A DNA stretch of 64,000 nt from Cocos nucifera (Eukaryota; Streptophyta; Magnoliopsida; Arecales; Arecaceae): assembly GCA_006176705.1 (NCBI GenBank), contig QRFJ01002107.1, positions 1-64,000 on the forward strand, given 5' to 3'. A program made the translations under genes and the position numbers. Under the pieces are notes generated by a model. It saw nothing but the letters and a program-made list of their open reading frames with translations. It had not been told where the DNA came from and did not search any database. Below, piece after piece: positions 11,611-24,246 of this stretch; the first letter of the stretch is position 1; each line of letters begins with the position of its first letter.

Positions 11611-13955
11611 TGAAGAAAAAATCTAATTTTTTGGATCAGATTCGTTCAGATCTGATTGGATCAAGAGAGATATTTTAAAAATTTTTCTTTTAAATTTAAA
11701 TTAAATCTAATAATTTTTAGATCTGATATTATGAATCTAATTAAAAAAATAAAATAAAATAAAGGATAAATTAAATCTAAGTTAAATTTACCTTGATATG
11801 GGTAATCCTATTACCCTATGATGATCCTGATGCAGCTGGAAGGTTCTGGATCTAGCCACGCAAGTGCCTGGCCTCTACCGGTATCCACTCAGGCTAGGAT
11901 CTGGAGATCCTCTTCTTCTCTATCACACTCTCCAAAAATTAGATCTGGATCTGATTTGGAGGATCTTCAAAACTCCTTTTGAAGATCAGCAGTCGTCCTC
12001 TTTGCAGCAGTGCAGCCTTCTTCCTTTTCTCGTCGCCTTTCTCTTGATCTGGATCGCACCAAATTGAAGCCCAAAACTTTTGGGCATGGAGAGGAGAGGG
12101 AGAAGACCTAAAGATGGCATGGAGGAGGGAGAGGAGGCAGCCTTGGGGCATGGGCAATTGGGCTAGAATCTGAATCCTAGGGCGCAGATAGGGTCTTATT
12201 TATAGACCCTACTGTGATCCATGTACTCCACTTCATTCTGGCCAATCACAACCCTTTGTGAAATCAGATCTAAATCTGATTGGTGGGAGGACATCATCCT
12301 GGAATCCAATCAGATGAGAACCCCTCTGAATTCATCCTTAGATGGCACCTAAGACTGGTCAAAGTAAGTCTTAGGAGCCACCTAATTGAAACCCCGAAGC
12401 AATTGGAGTCCCATCTGTCCAACAGGGACTCCTAGGCGCCTTATCCATTGGGCACGCCTCCCTAGGGTGTGCCCCTTCTCCAACTACCAGGTTCTTAGTA
12501 GGGGGACAGGCCCCACCAGCTCTCCAATATGGCATGACACATGGGTCAGAAAGTCAAAGTGTCAAAGGTCAACGTTTGACCAAAGTCAAAGGTAGGACTT
12601 TTGACCAAAGTCAAAGAACAGAAAATGGCAGGTGACCAAAAATGGCTCAAATGTCTCTCATAAATAAGACAACCTTTTCTGACTTGGACAAGCTCTCCAG
12701 TCAGACCATAGTGAAGGCCTCTCTGATTGAGCACAAACTCCTTTGGCTCAGTCAGACAACTTATTTATGATAGCATTAAAGGAAGAACGTTAGGTTCAAT
12801 CGAGTGCTAGCACGATTTTCTTGAACCTAATTGAATCTCATTCAGATCAATTGAACTGGATCAGTTCAATTGATGATCACCAGATTCAAACCCTTATTTT
12901 GTGTGACCCAGTTAGGTTCAGTTCTGTATGGTAATGGGATATGTCATGATCTCTATCATCGACATCATCGAAACTCCTTTCGATGGATCAGAACTCTTCT
13001 GATTCGAACAGCTAGAATGATCGATCATCTAAATCATTCTAATTGCTCCCAAAATCCACCAGTGACACCTAGCAGTATATGGTGGCAACCCATCAGAGCT
13101 GAAAATGCGAACCTCTTGGTGCAGCTACCTGTGTGATTAAGTTCTTCTATCTTGAGCCCCGATCAGATTAGGGTTAAGGTGAACTCGTCAAACCCTAGTT
13201 TCTGTCATATGATGTAATCATTCGATTCAAGTCCAATGTGAAAATCTAAATAGAAACTCTTTCTATTATTTCACTCTGCCATGGCCATGGGCTTCTGGAC
13301 TTGATTCTCATGATCATCATAGGGCTGCTCCTCTACCACCGAGGTAGATAGATTCCATCTTGATGCAATCCAGTTCCTACAATGAACATGCTATAGCCAA
13401 CATACACCTCAGGATTTCCATATGGCTAGGAGATCCGAGTAATGGTGTAGTCAAACTATAACACCCTCAAGGTGAACTGTCCGATGCACCTCAGGTCAAA
13501 GAACCAGACACACTACTGCAGCATCGAGTCAGTCATTGACGAGAAGGTAGACTTTCCTAATGACTACTCGAGGTGGTCACGCTCAGTGCCCTCGTTCTCT
13601 AACGAGTACCTGTACTCTCGCTCCGGTGTCTCCACACCATAGACTCAAGACTCATCTACTAAAGAAGAAGCGATTGTACACCAACCTTCCGGATCAATCA
13701 CCATCCTCATGATGATCCTATGGTCGGAAGCATTTTATGAGTTAATAATGATTATTCATGTCTTAAATTTTCAACTCTTGAAAATATGAATTATCATTAC
13801 CATTAACTCAAAGGATGTATCACAGACACTAAATACACATATGTGATAGAAAATAACCCATTTTATTATTATTATAGTCAAAATTATAATTTTGCCCCTA
13901 GAAGTGTATTACAAGTGTCAGCCAATTCTGGCTTCTAGGGCACATATATCTAACA
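11611..13955 (-). repeat. Cop-A2 3' LTR
   Basis: About 2.35 kb. On the minus strand it runs from TGTTAGATATATG at 13955 to the TTCA end at 11611. The palindrome AAAATTATAATTTT lies near 13876-13889. Its first 900 bp are strikingly close to the LTR at 1-891, closer than to A2's own 5' LTR. Confidence 0.9.
12197..12205 (-). promoter_or_regulatory. TATA box of Cop-A LTR
   Basis: CTATAAATA on the minus strand. The same site appears in the A3 LTR at 32988-32996 and as CTATATAAAC at 20440-20431 in the A2 5' LTR. An ATTGG/CCAAT box lies about 40 bp upstream. Confidence 0.7.
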
Positions 13956-13970
13956 ATCTCCCACTTGTCC
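13956..13970 (-). other. Cop-A2 polypurine tract
   Basis: GGACAAGTGGGAGAT on the minus strand, directly before the 3' LTR start TGTTAG. Confidence 0.9.
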
Positions 13971-15600
13971 TAAAGCCAATTGGCTACAAGTCTAAGTCCC
14001 ATCTTCTCAAGGTGGGCTTCGATCTTCTGCTGGCCCAACGGCTTTGTAAGTGGGTCTGCCACATTATCTGCGGAGTTGACTCTCTTGACCTCGACGTAAC
14101 CCTTCTCGAGGTAATCGCGGATGAGGTGGTATCGCCGCTCAATGTGCTTGGATTTTTGGTGAGACCTCGGCTCCTTAGCAAGGGCTATGGCGCCATTATT
14201 GTCGCAGTATAGAGGAATGGCATCTGATGGCATTACTCCAATTTCTGCAGCAAACTTCTTATATCAGAATGCTTCCTTTGCAGCTTCTGATGCAGCGATA
14301 TATTCTGCTTCCATGGTGGAATCTGCTATCACGGTTTGCTTGGAACTCTTCCAGCTGACAGCACCACCATTGCACACAAACAGACTTCCCAGATGTCGAC
14401 TTTCGATCATCTATATCGGACATGAAATCCGAGTCTGTGTATCCCTGGACTTGGAGTTCTCCATTACCAAAGACCAACAAAATCATATCCTTAGTTCTTC
14501 TCAAGTACTTAAGGATACATTTCACAGAAGTCCAGTGTTCTTCACCTGGATTTGACTGATATCTGCTTGTGACACTCACAGCATGGGCTATATCAGGTCG
14601 TGTACATAGCATGGCATACATGAGGCTCCCTATTGCAGAAGCATAAGGGATCTTGCTCATGCGTTCTATTTCCTCAGGTGTGCTGGGGCACATCTTCTTG
14701 GAAAGATGAATACCATGTCTGAAGGGTATTAATCCCCTCTTAGAGTTTTCCATACTAAACCTCTTTAGTACTTCCTCTATGTACATCTTCTGTGAAAGTC
14801 CTAGCATCCTATTCGGTCTATCCCTATAGACCTTAATTCCTAGAATAAAGGATGCTTCACCTAGGTCTTTCATGGAGAATTCCTTGGACAACCATATTTT
14901 GACTATGTTGTCAACATGGGAATATCATTTCCCAATAAGGAGGATGTCATCCACGTACAATACGAGGAAGACAACAGCGCTCCCACTGACCTTTTTGAAA
15001 ATACACATGGTTCCTCTTCATTTTTGATGAAACCAAACTATTTTGATCACATCATTGAAAATGAGTGTTCCAGCTCCGAGATGCTTGCTTAAGTCCATAT
15101 ATGGACCTTTGCAGCTTGCAAACCTTGTGATCAGTATCACTGGATGTGAAACCTAGCGGCTGTTCCATATAGATATCTTCCTCAAGATATCCATTTAAGA
15201 ATGCCATTTTCACGTCCATTTGCCATATTTCATAATCGAAATAGGCTGCAACAGGCAAGCAATGTGCGGATGGATTTTAGCATAGCTACTGGGGAAAAGG
15301 TATCCTGATAGTCAATGCCTTCGCGTTGACTATAACCTTTTGCCACTAGTCTAGCCTTGAATGTCTCCACATTCCCATCTGCACCAATCTTTCTCTTGAA
15401 GATCCATTTACACCCAATAGGTACTATACCTTCTGGTGGATCTACCAAGGTCCAGACTTGGTTTGAGTGCATCGAGTCAATTTCTGACTGCATTGCCTCT
15501 AGCCATTTCTCGGAGTCGATATCTGATATCGCCTCGTTGTAGGTTTTGGGATCATCACCATGAGCACCATTACCTACGAGGAACATTTTCTCTACTTTCC
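13970..15600 (-). pseudogene. Cop-A2 reverse transcriptase and RNase H
   Basis: On the minus strand: RT begins near 15586 and includes the CKWIFKRKIGADG segment, then WQMDVKMAFLNG (first catalytic Asp) near 15215, the YVDD box near 14950, and PNRMLGLSQKMYIEEVL further on. RNase H follows with the [14 protein letters not shown] region (about 14300) and ends with KHIERRYHLIRDYLEKGYVE and DPLTKPLGQQK before the stop at 13970. At least four frameshifts separate these pieces (near 15250, 15050, 14890 and 14260), so no complete enzyme is made. The copy at 58758-60582 is nearly the same but has fewer breaks. Confidence 0.92.
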
Positions 15601-15786
15601 TCTGAAATAATACCTAAGTATCTCTTCAGGGGGATGGAAAAACTCTTTCCGATCTACGAGGTGGAGGAGGTAGTGTTCTTTATTGGCTCAACCTGATTTG
15701 GTTCCAATTGGTCCTTAGCTCGTTGCTACTTGTGAGACTTTCTCATCAAGCTTGATCTGCTTTCCAATGCCGCTATCTTGAATAAA

Positions 15787-16640
15787 CTATTTTTCAAGAA
15801 AGATGGCATGTCGACTCACAATCACATTGTGGTCTTCTGGAATGTAGAAATAGTATCCTAATGACTCTTTAGGATATCCTATGAATCGAGCTCTAAAGGA
15901 CCTAAACTCTAACTTGTCCGCTTGTTGTCTTTTGACATGAGCCGGACAACCCCAAATTCTGAGATGACTCAGACTTGGTTTCTTACCATGCCATATCTCA
16001 TACGGTGTGGTAGGAACGGTTTTAGAGGGAACCCTATTCAGTAGATAAATTGAAGTTAACAATGAGTGTCCCCAAAGAAAATCAGGGAGGTCTGTGAAGC
16101 TCATCATGGATCGAACCATATCCAATAGGTCCGATTTCTCCATTCTGAAACCCCGTTGAGTTGAGGTGTTCCTGGTGGAGTCCATTGAGAGACTATGCCA
16201 TTTTTCCTTTAAGATAGTCTAGGAATTCCCGGCTAAGGTATTCACCTCCTCGATCTGATCGAAGAACCTTAATGGGTTTTTCCAGTTTGTTTTTCTACTT
16301 CATGTCTGAATTCTTTGAACTTTTCAAAAGCTTCAGACTTGTGTCTCATAAGATACACATACCCATACCTAGACAGATCATCGGTAAAGGTAATGAAGTA
16401 GACAAAATTGCCTCTAGCCGGCACATCAAATGGGCCGCACACATCAGTATGTACTAGGGCAAGGAGATCTGTGGCCCTCTTCCCCATGTCCAACAAAAGG
16501 GAGTTTAGTCATTTTGCCTTGAAGACAAGATTCACAAGTTGGATATGACTCGAAAGTCAATGGACTCAATAGCCCATTTTTCTCCAATTTGTTGAATCCT
16601 ATCTTCTGCTATATGACCTAATCTCAGGTGCCATAGATAT
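15787..16640 (-). pseudogene. Cop-A2 integrase
   Basis: The pre-integrase zinc-binding end is decayed near 16640-16500. A 75-residue frame at 16496-16269 has HTDVCGPFDVPARGN, holding the first catalytic Asp, and TDDLSRYGYVYL. After a frameshift the C-terminal half at 16185-15787 has FLWGHSLLTSIYLLNRVPSK, TTPYEIWHGKKP and the GYPKESLGYYFY end. Integrase would insert the cDNA into nuclear DNA; this copy is disabled. Confidence 0.9.
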
Positions 16641-17956
16641 CTATCATTTGGACTATCCCTAGGTCATTTTGTTTGGCATTCACATTTTGCTCGATAGTTA
16701 AAAATAGGTACATCAATATGTAACTGATAAAGACCATTAATAAGGAAAACCATTTGCAATTTTATTTCTTTCATAAAGAATGTTACAATGGTCCTTAAAG
16801 AAGGTAATCACATAGCCTTCTTGTGCTAAGCATGAAACAGAAATCAAATTCCTGCTAGCTGCAGGCACATAATAACAGTCTTTTAAAACTAAGTCTAAAC
16901 CAGATGGTAATCGAAGAGGGTATGTTCCCACGGCTACTGCAGCAACTCTTGCTCCATTACCGATGCACGTAGGATCATGTCTCCATCCCTCAGCCTCCTG
17001 CTATCCTCAAGACCCTGCATGAAAGTGCACAGATGAGCACTAGAACCAGAGTCAAGCACCCAACTGGATGCAGAAGAAATCCGTAAGGTTAGACTCAATA
17101 ACGAGCATACCTCCAGAAGGACCTTCCTCCTTCTTGTTCTTCAGGGTGGCCAGGTAAGTAGGGCAGTTCCGCTTCCAATGGCCGTCGCTGTTGCAATGGA
17201 AACACTTTCCTTTGACATCGGCCTTTTTCTTCGGCTTCTGCCTTCTTCTTCTTTGCTCCTTCCACCTTTTGCTTTTTCACAGACTTCTTTTTCTTTCCAT
17301 AAGACTTTCTTTTGGAAGAAGTCCATTTCCATAGCAAGAACTGAGCCTTTAGAACCTTTCATAGAAAGCTCAGCGGTAACCAGCATATTCATTAAGCTCG
17401 GCCAAGGAATTTTGAAGTTTATGCATGTGGTAATTCATGATGAATTGCCCATATGCATCAGTCAAGGATTGCAGAATAATATCATTCTGCAGATCCAAGT
17501 CCAACTTCACACCGAGCTTCTCAAGCTCTTCCAAGTCCTTGATCATCATCAGACAGTGATCTTGGACTGACTGCCCATCATGCATCTTAGCCTTAAAAAG
17601 TCATTTCGTGACTTGATATTTGGCTGCGCGACTCTGTTTCACCAAACATCTCCTTGCAGGTGAGCCAACATTTTGGCGAGCAGTCCCGATATCTTCATGT
17701 TGGCGCTGGAGCTCATCAGACATCGAGCCCAACATGTAATATCTGGCCTTATTATCTTCGTCTATCCATTTTTCCAGAGATGCTCTCTGTTCAGCAGGAT
17801 GGACGGGCTGGTAAGGTGGGAGGGTCCTGGTCCAAAACATGGGTTAACTTCTCGAAACCCAAAATAATTTTGTAGTTCCTGAGCCAATCTTTATAATTGG
17901 GTTCCAGTCAGTCTATGTGTGTCCAGGATACGTGCCAATGGGTTGGACGCAGACAT
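16640..17956 (-). pseudogene. Cop-A2 gag and protease
   Basis: Gag starts at the ATG at 17956-17954 (MSASNPLARILDTHRLTG), five bases after a CAG that looks like a splice acceptor. The UBN2-type gag core is at 17840-17370 in two frames (LEKWIDEDNKARYYMLGSMS and DLEELEKLGVKLDLDLQNDI). A zinc knuckle follows near 17215-17160, then protease and the LKDCYYVPAASRNLISVS region at 16931-16737. Frameshifts occur near 17840, 17600 and 17140. The product would be the capsid and the maturation protease. Confidence 0.88.
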
Positions 17957-17960
17957 TTTT

Positions 17961-18753
17961 CTGTAGAGAGTCAAAGATTCTAGTTAGATATTGTAATTAA
18001 GACTTGACCAATTTATTTAGGGATTTTATTTTTAAACAAATTAGCTTCCCACTATTTTCTCGGATCCCTACACTCCCTCTGTAGAGATGCAAAAATCTCC
18101 ATGATTAATGATTTCTAGTGGGTGGTGCGGTCTCACCAACTGACTCATCACCTCACCTAACAGTTATTGGTGATGGGTTAGCCAATGAGTGAACAACTCT
18201 TGTTCAATGATTCTCTAATCATGGTGCACCCAAACTTGGTCTCTAATTCATGAATCTCACCGTATCCGAAATATTGATCCACTCCTTAGTTAAGTCAGAC
18301 CCACCATTTGCATAGACTGGATTCCTAATTGAGTCTCTCACCGTATCCAAAATATTGAGCCCAACTCATCCTCCAGCCCATAGCATCCAATGCCTAATAG
18401 ACATGGTTGCATCTTTTCGGTGCAACTGAGCCACTGTATCCAGCCGAGAACAATCAACCCCGGGAAGGGCCCGCACATCTACAATGGTGGAAGACCTCAG
18501 ACTTAATCTTTTCTTAGGGAGAATTGATTCAGGTCTCATTAAACTAGACTTGTCATAGTCATAACAATTATGACTAACCTAGTGGCATGGGTTAGCTCGG
18601 ATTATTGACCACCTCAGATCAGAACTGTGTCAACAGATATGGCCAGGTAAGTGAGATCCGGTGGAAGGAATATGCCATTAACTCGTACAAGAATGCATTC
18701 AGAGTCGAGTAGCTTCCAATTAAAAATCAGTCGGTCGTATCTGCCAAACTTAC
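17961..18753 (-). other. Putative leader intron of Cop-A2
   Basis: On the minus strand a donor TCTAAG|GTAAGT (first intron base 18753) and an acceptor CTCTCTACAG (last intron base 17961) enclose 793 nt; the gag ATG follows after AAAA. The same arrangement occurs in A1, B2 and B3. Inference only; no transcript data. Confidence 0.45.
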
Positions 18754-19855
18754 CTTAGACACCAAATTGTTGAGCCAGAACCAATTGGGTTAGCCTACAA
18801 TCCAGACTCTAACCTCTGAGCCTAATTAGGTCTTAGCTTGATCGATCACTCATGTGACTCGATCTTGACCCAGACTTAATCCTATTAGGCTGGTCAATTT
18901 AAGCATTGTTGATCCCATCTAACCAACTCTTGATTCGGTTTGATCAACCGCTTAGACCTAATTGAGCTACCCAAGCCCGAACCCAGTATTATGAATATGT
19001 CTTAGATCTAAAAATTCTTAATTTTAGACCTAATTATATTTCCATAATCTTAATTCTTAATTAAGTTTAGGGTTCATAAACAAAACATATGCACAATAAA
19101 ATCCTAGGGTTTCAGGATCTAGGGTTTTGCAGAAAGTAAGTTTTGGGTTTCTGATTAAGGACGAATGAACAGCACCCCTACACATCATAAGAACACCCCA
19201 TCGAATGGAAGGAGAGGGCCTTTAAACCCTTCTTCGTTCTTATGATCCGGACGGCCAAGGAGGAACGCCTTAATCAGGAAAATATGAAAACTACAAAACT
19301 AGTTAGATCTATATCATATATCTCATATATAAAAAATTGATCTAACTATAAACATATTTTGCATACATCTCATGTATCATATCATGCATATTTTTAGATC
19401 TAAATTATCTCATAATAATCTAAAAAATTAGATTTAAATTGATCATATCAAAATAAATTCTAATCTAGATAATTATGTAGAACTATTCTACAACTAGTCT
19501 AGACATGCATCATCATATCTCATATGATATTTAAAAATTAAATAATTTTATTTTTTTTATTTTTTAGATATTATTATAATATTTATAATATCAAAAAATA
19601 GTAAATAAATAGATCTAAAAATTATAATTTAATCAAATTAAATTATGACCATGCAAGACTATTCTATAGAAACTATTCTATTCTAGAACTAGTCATGCAT
19701 ATCTTATACAATCTTAGATCTAAATTATTTAATTTTAATTTTTAATTTTTTTAATTTTAGATCAAATCACATCTCATGTGATCTCTAAAATAATCTAATT
19801 ATTGGACCAAAATAAATTAAAATTAGATCTAATACAACCTAGCTCTGATACCAGT
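18754..19855 (-). other. Cop-A2 untranslated leader with primer-binding site
   Basis: The primer site TGGTATCAGAGCT (minus strand, 19853-19841) lies two bases from the 5' LTR end and matches the 3' end of plant initiator tRNA-Met. The rest is A+T-rich leader with no gene seen. Confidence 0.85.
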
Positions 19856-22065
19856 TGAAGGAAAAACCTAGTTTTTTGGGTCAGGTTTGTTCAGATCTGA
19901 TTGGATCAAGAGAGATATTTCAAAAATTTTTTTCTTGAATCTAGATTAGATCTGATACTTTTTAGATCTAATATTATTGATCAAATAAAAAAAATAAAAT
20001 AAAATAAAAGATAAATTAAATCTAAGTTAATTTTATCTTATAGCGGATAATCAGATTATCCTATGATGATCCTAATGTCAGCCTAAGGTTCTGGATCTAG
20101 CCACGCAAATGTGCCTGGCCTCTACCGATATCCACTCAGGATAGGATCTAGAGATCCTCTTATTTTATCATCTCTCCAAAAATTAGATCTGGATCTGATT
20201 TGGAAGATCTTCAAAACTTCTTTTGAAGATCGGGTGTCGTCTCTTGCAGCAGTGTTGCCTTCTTCCTTTTCTCGTTGCCTTTCTCTTGCTTGGATCGCAC
20301 CAAACTAAAGCACAAAAATTCTTAGGCATGTGTAGGAGAGAGAAGACCTGAAGATGGCATGGAGGAGGGAGAGGAGCAGCCTTGTGGCATGGGCAATGGG
20401 TCCATGATGAGAATCCTGGGCACAGATGGGGTTTATATAGACCCTGCTGCACCTTGCAGTGCCACATCATCCCAACCAATCATAGCCTTTTATGCAATCA
20501 AATCTAAATCTGATTGGTAGGATGACATCATCTGATCTAATCAGATGAGAGCCCCTCTGAATCATCCTTAGATGGTGCCAAGACTGATCAAAGACAAGTC
20601 TTTGGTGCCACCTAGGTAGAAATCCCGAAGCAACTGGAGTCCCATCTATATGGGAAACCAGGCATCACTATCCATTGGCGCACGCCTCCCTAGGAGTGCA
20701 CCCCTTATCCAACTATCTTTTAGTAGGTGGACTGGTCCAAAAGTTTTTCTCCTTTGATGGCTTGACACATGGGTAGATGTCTAAGTATCTAAGGTCAACG
20801 TTTGACCAAATGTCCGAAATAGGATTTAGCAGGTGATGGAAAATGGCAAGTGTTATCTCAAATTCATCTCATAAACTAAGATAACCCTTTTATAACCTAG
20901 ACAAGCTTCAATTAGACCAAGTGAAGGTTTTTGAGTGAGTCCAAACATATTTGGCTCAGTCGAGACAACTTTTAATGATAATTAAAGAAGAACATTAGGC
21001 TCAATCGTGTGCTAGCACGATTTTCATGAACCTAATTGAATCTAATTCAAATCAATTGAATTGGATTAGTTTAATTGATGATCATCCAGATTCAAATCCC
21101 TTATTTGGTGTGACCTAGTTAGGTTCAGTTTCATATGGTAATGAGGATATGTCATGATCTCTATCATCGACATCATCGAAACTCCTTTCGATAGGATCAG
21201 AACTCTTCTGATTCGATACAACTAGTATGATTGATCATCTAAATCATTCTAATTATTCTCAAAATCCACCAATGACACCTAGTAGCATATGGTGGTAACC
21301 CATCAGAACTAAAAATTAATCTCTCAGTGTAGTTACCTGTGTGATCAAGTCCAATGTGAAAATCTTAATAGAAACTCTTTCTATCATTTCACTCTGCCAT
21401 GGCCATGGGCTTATGGACTTGATTCTCATGATTATCATAGGGCTACTCCTTATCTACCAAGGTAGATAGATTTTATATTGGTGCAATCCGATTCCTACAA
21501 TGAACACGCTATAGCCAACATACACCTTAGGATTCTGAATGGCTAGGAGAGTAAGTTATGGTGTAGTCAAACTATAACACCCTCAAGGTGAACTATCGAT
21601 GCACCTCAAATCAAAGAACCAGACACACCACTACAGCTTCAAGCTAGTCATTGACGAGAAGGTAGACTTCCTAATGACTGCTCGAGGTGGTCACGCTCAG
21701 TGCCCTCGTTCTCTAACGAGTACCTATACTCTCACTCTGGTTTCTCTACACCATAGATTCAAGACTCATCTACTATGAAAAACCAATTGTACATCAACCT
21801 TTTGGATCAATCACCATCCTCATGATGATCCTACAGTCGGAAGCATTTTATGAGTTAATAATGAAAATTCTTATCTTAAATTTTCAACTCTTGAAAATAA
21901 AAACTATCATTGCCATTAACTCAAGGAATGTATCACAGACACTAAATATATATTGTGATAGAGAATAATCTATTTTATTATTTATAGTCAAAATTATAAT
22001 TTTGCCCTTAGAAGCGTATAACAAGTGTCAGCCAATTCTGGCTTCTAGGGCACACATATCTAACA
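19856..22065 (-). repeat. Cop-A2 5' LTR
   Basis: About 2.21 kb from TGTTAGATATGTG at 22065 to TTCA at 19856 (minus strand). TATA-like CTATATAAAC is at 20440-20431. Compared with the 3' LTR it lacks about 100 bp around 21345, apparently lost between two TCAAGT words, and it differs at many positions. Confidence 0.9.
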
Positions 22066-22070
22066 TCTAA

Positions 22071-23159
22071 TTCATCACAACTGAGTTGAATTTGATTTAT
22101 CTCATTCTTGTATCTCAAATAGGTTTACTTTTATCTGACTGGAATAAGTCCAGGTCAGATTAATTATAAAAATTAAATTCATTCCTTGTGCAATTGGAGT
22201 AGGGTCAATAGTTGACCCAATTAAGAGAATTGAGGGTCACATGATCAAAAAATTTTAGAATATTTTTTAAAATTTATTTTACTTTAATTTTTGGATACAT
22301 AATAGCGCACAAGTTATACTTTGGTTGTGCAAAATTTAGTAATTTTTGGAGATGCCTAGACTAGGTTTTGATAGAGTTTAATTTAGATCAAACTCTTTAG
22401 GAAAGAGTCCTAGACGCACATGGACTCTTCCTTATCCTTTCATGCTACCACCTTCTAGATGAATTTTTGGCATCAAAACTAGATTGGATCTGGGGTTTTT
22501 TGTGGAGATCAAGTTTAGGAGTCCCAATGATCAAATTAATATGGTTTTTGATCAAAAAGGGACTCTTTATGGTGCTATATCTTGTACAAGAACTCTTCTT
22601 ACAAAATTGCCTCAACATAATTTATTTTTTCCACACCCAAAGGAGCCTTTTCTCTGATATCAATGATCTCTCTATCCTTTCTCTCCCTCTCTTCTACATG
22701 CCTAAAAAGTTAGCCACAAATCTGAGTTGAAGGTCCAAGGTTTTTGTCACAAGATTCAGCATGTACGTGATGGTGTTCGTGAGACGAACAGGCTGCCCTC
22801 AGAAGTTATTTTGAAGGCTTTTCAAATTAGATCCAGATTTAATTTTTAGAAAAAATATTTATGAGGAGAAGATGTTCAGATCCTATCTGAGTGGATACTG
22901 GTAGAGGCCAAGCATGTGCGTGGCTCCTTCTAGAACCTCAGGAATCAATAGGATCATCATAGGATAATTAGATTACCAAATTAGATTCTTGAAATTAAAT
23001 CTGATTTAATTTTATTTTTAATTTTTAATATTAGATCTCTATGATCAGATTCAAAAAGTCTTAGATTTGATTAGAATTTTAGAAAAAAAATTTAAAATAT
23101 TTTTTGACATCCAATCAGATCTGAACGATCCTGTGCCAGAAAAATAGATTTTTCTTTCA
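22071..23159 (+). repeat. Cop-A1 5' LTR, second piece
   Basis: Continues the LTR begun at 10431 and matches 30052-31121 closely. No gene is present. Confidence 0.85.
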
Positions 23160-23161
23160 AC

Positions 23162-23174
23162 TGGTATCTGAAAC
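23162..23174 (+). other. Cop-A1 primer-binding site, mutated
   Basis: TGGTATCTGAAAC, a changed form of TGGTATCAGAGC, two bases after the LTR end. Confidence 0.75.
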
Positions 23175-23459
23175 TAATTAGATCTAAAATTAAGAATTTT
23201 TAAATCTAAAATATTTTCATAAAATTAGATTCAGACTTGGATAGCTTAATTAGGTCTAGCGGTTGATCAAACCAAATCAAGAGTTGGTTAGGTAGGATTA
23301 AGAGTGCTTTGAATTCACCAGCCTAATAGTTATAAGTCTGGGTCAAGGTCGACTCAACCATATATGATCAATCCAATTAAGACCTAATTTGGCTTCGTGA
23401 TTCGAGCCTGGATTGTAGGCTAAGTCGATTAATTTTGATTCAATAATTTAGTATCTAAG

Positions 23460-24242
23460 GTAAGTTTGGCAGATATGATCGATTAATTTTTAATTAGGAG
23501 CTACTCGACCTGAATGCATTCTTATCGAGTTAATGGCATATCCCTTCCACTAGTCTCACTTATTGACCATTTGTGTCAATCCAGTTCTGATTTAAGGTAG
23601 CTAACAGTTTGAGCTAACCCATACCACTAGGCTTGTCATAACCGTTATGACTGAGTCATGTCTAAGAGATTTAAATTGAATCTCCCTAAGAAAAGATTAA
23701 GTCAATTAGTCTTTCACCATTGTAGATGTGCGGGCTCTTTCTGAGGTTGATTGTTCTTAGCTAGTTACAGTGGCTCAGTTGCACCGAAAAGATGCAACCA
23801 CATCTATTAGGCATTGGATACTATGGGTTGGAGGATGGGTTGGGCTCAACATTCTGAATATGGTGAGAGACCCAATGAGAAATTCAATTCATGCAAATGG
23901 TGGATCTGACTTAACTAAGGAGTGGATTAATATTTCGAACATGATGAGATTCATGAATTAGAGATCAAGATTAGGTGCACCATGATTAGAGAATCATTGG
24001 ATAAGAGTTGTCCACTCATCAATTGATCCATCACCAATAACTTTAGGAGAGCTGGTGAGCCAGTCGGTAGGACCGCACCATCTACTAGAAATCAATTGAT
24101 CATGAAGATTTTCACATCACTACCCAGGGAGTGTAGGGATCCGAGAATTTAGTGGGAGCCTAATTTTTTTAAAAATAAAATTTTTAAATAAATTGATTAA
24201 GTATAATTATAAAATCTAACTAGAAACTTTGACTTTCTACAG
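23460..24242 (+). other. Putative leader intron of Cop-A1
   Basis: Donor TCTAAG|GTAAGT ends its exon at 23459; acceptor TTTCTACAG ends at 24242, four bases before the gag ATG at 24247. Length 783 nt. The first 200 nt form a block conserved with A2, B2 and B3. The remaining leader (23175-23459) shows nothing else. Confidence 0.45.
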
Positions 24243-24246
24243 AAAA

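Larger units (their letters stand above)
11611..22065 (-). mobile_element. Cop-A2: full-length inverted Copia element inside the A1 5' LTR
   Basis: Two LTRs (11611-13955 and 19856-22065) flank a gag-pol region on the minus strand with primer site at 19841-19853 and purine tract at 13956-13970. Flanks TTTAA (11606-11610) and TCTAA (22066-22070) form the target duplication. The intact empty site TCTAA is visible in the A1 3' LTR at 30047-30051, which confirms both ends exactly. Coding frames are broken but far better kept than in A1. Confidence 0.93.
10431..23159 (+). repeat. Cop-A1 5' LTR, interrupted by A2
   Basis: The LTR starts at a mutated TA (TATTAGATGTATGCCC), runs to 11610, and continues after A2 from 22071 to the terminal CA at 23158-23159. 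The uninterrupted equivalent is in the 3' LTR, where the insertion point corresponds to 30047-30051. Confidence 0.85.

Noticed and set aside
23770..23961. 63-residue frame as a small gene upstream of A1 gag
   Set aside because: It lies in the leader inside the putative intron, and A2 and B copies have no matching frame.
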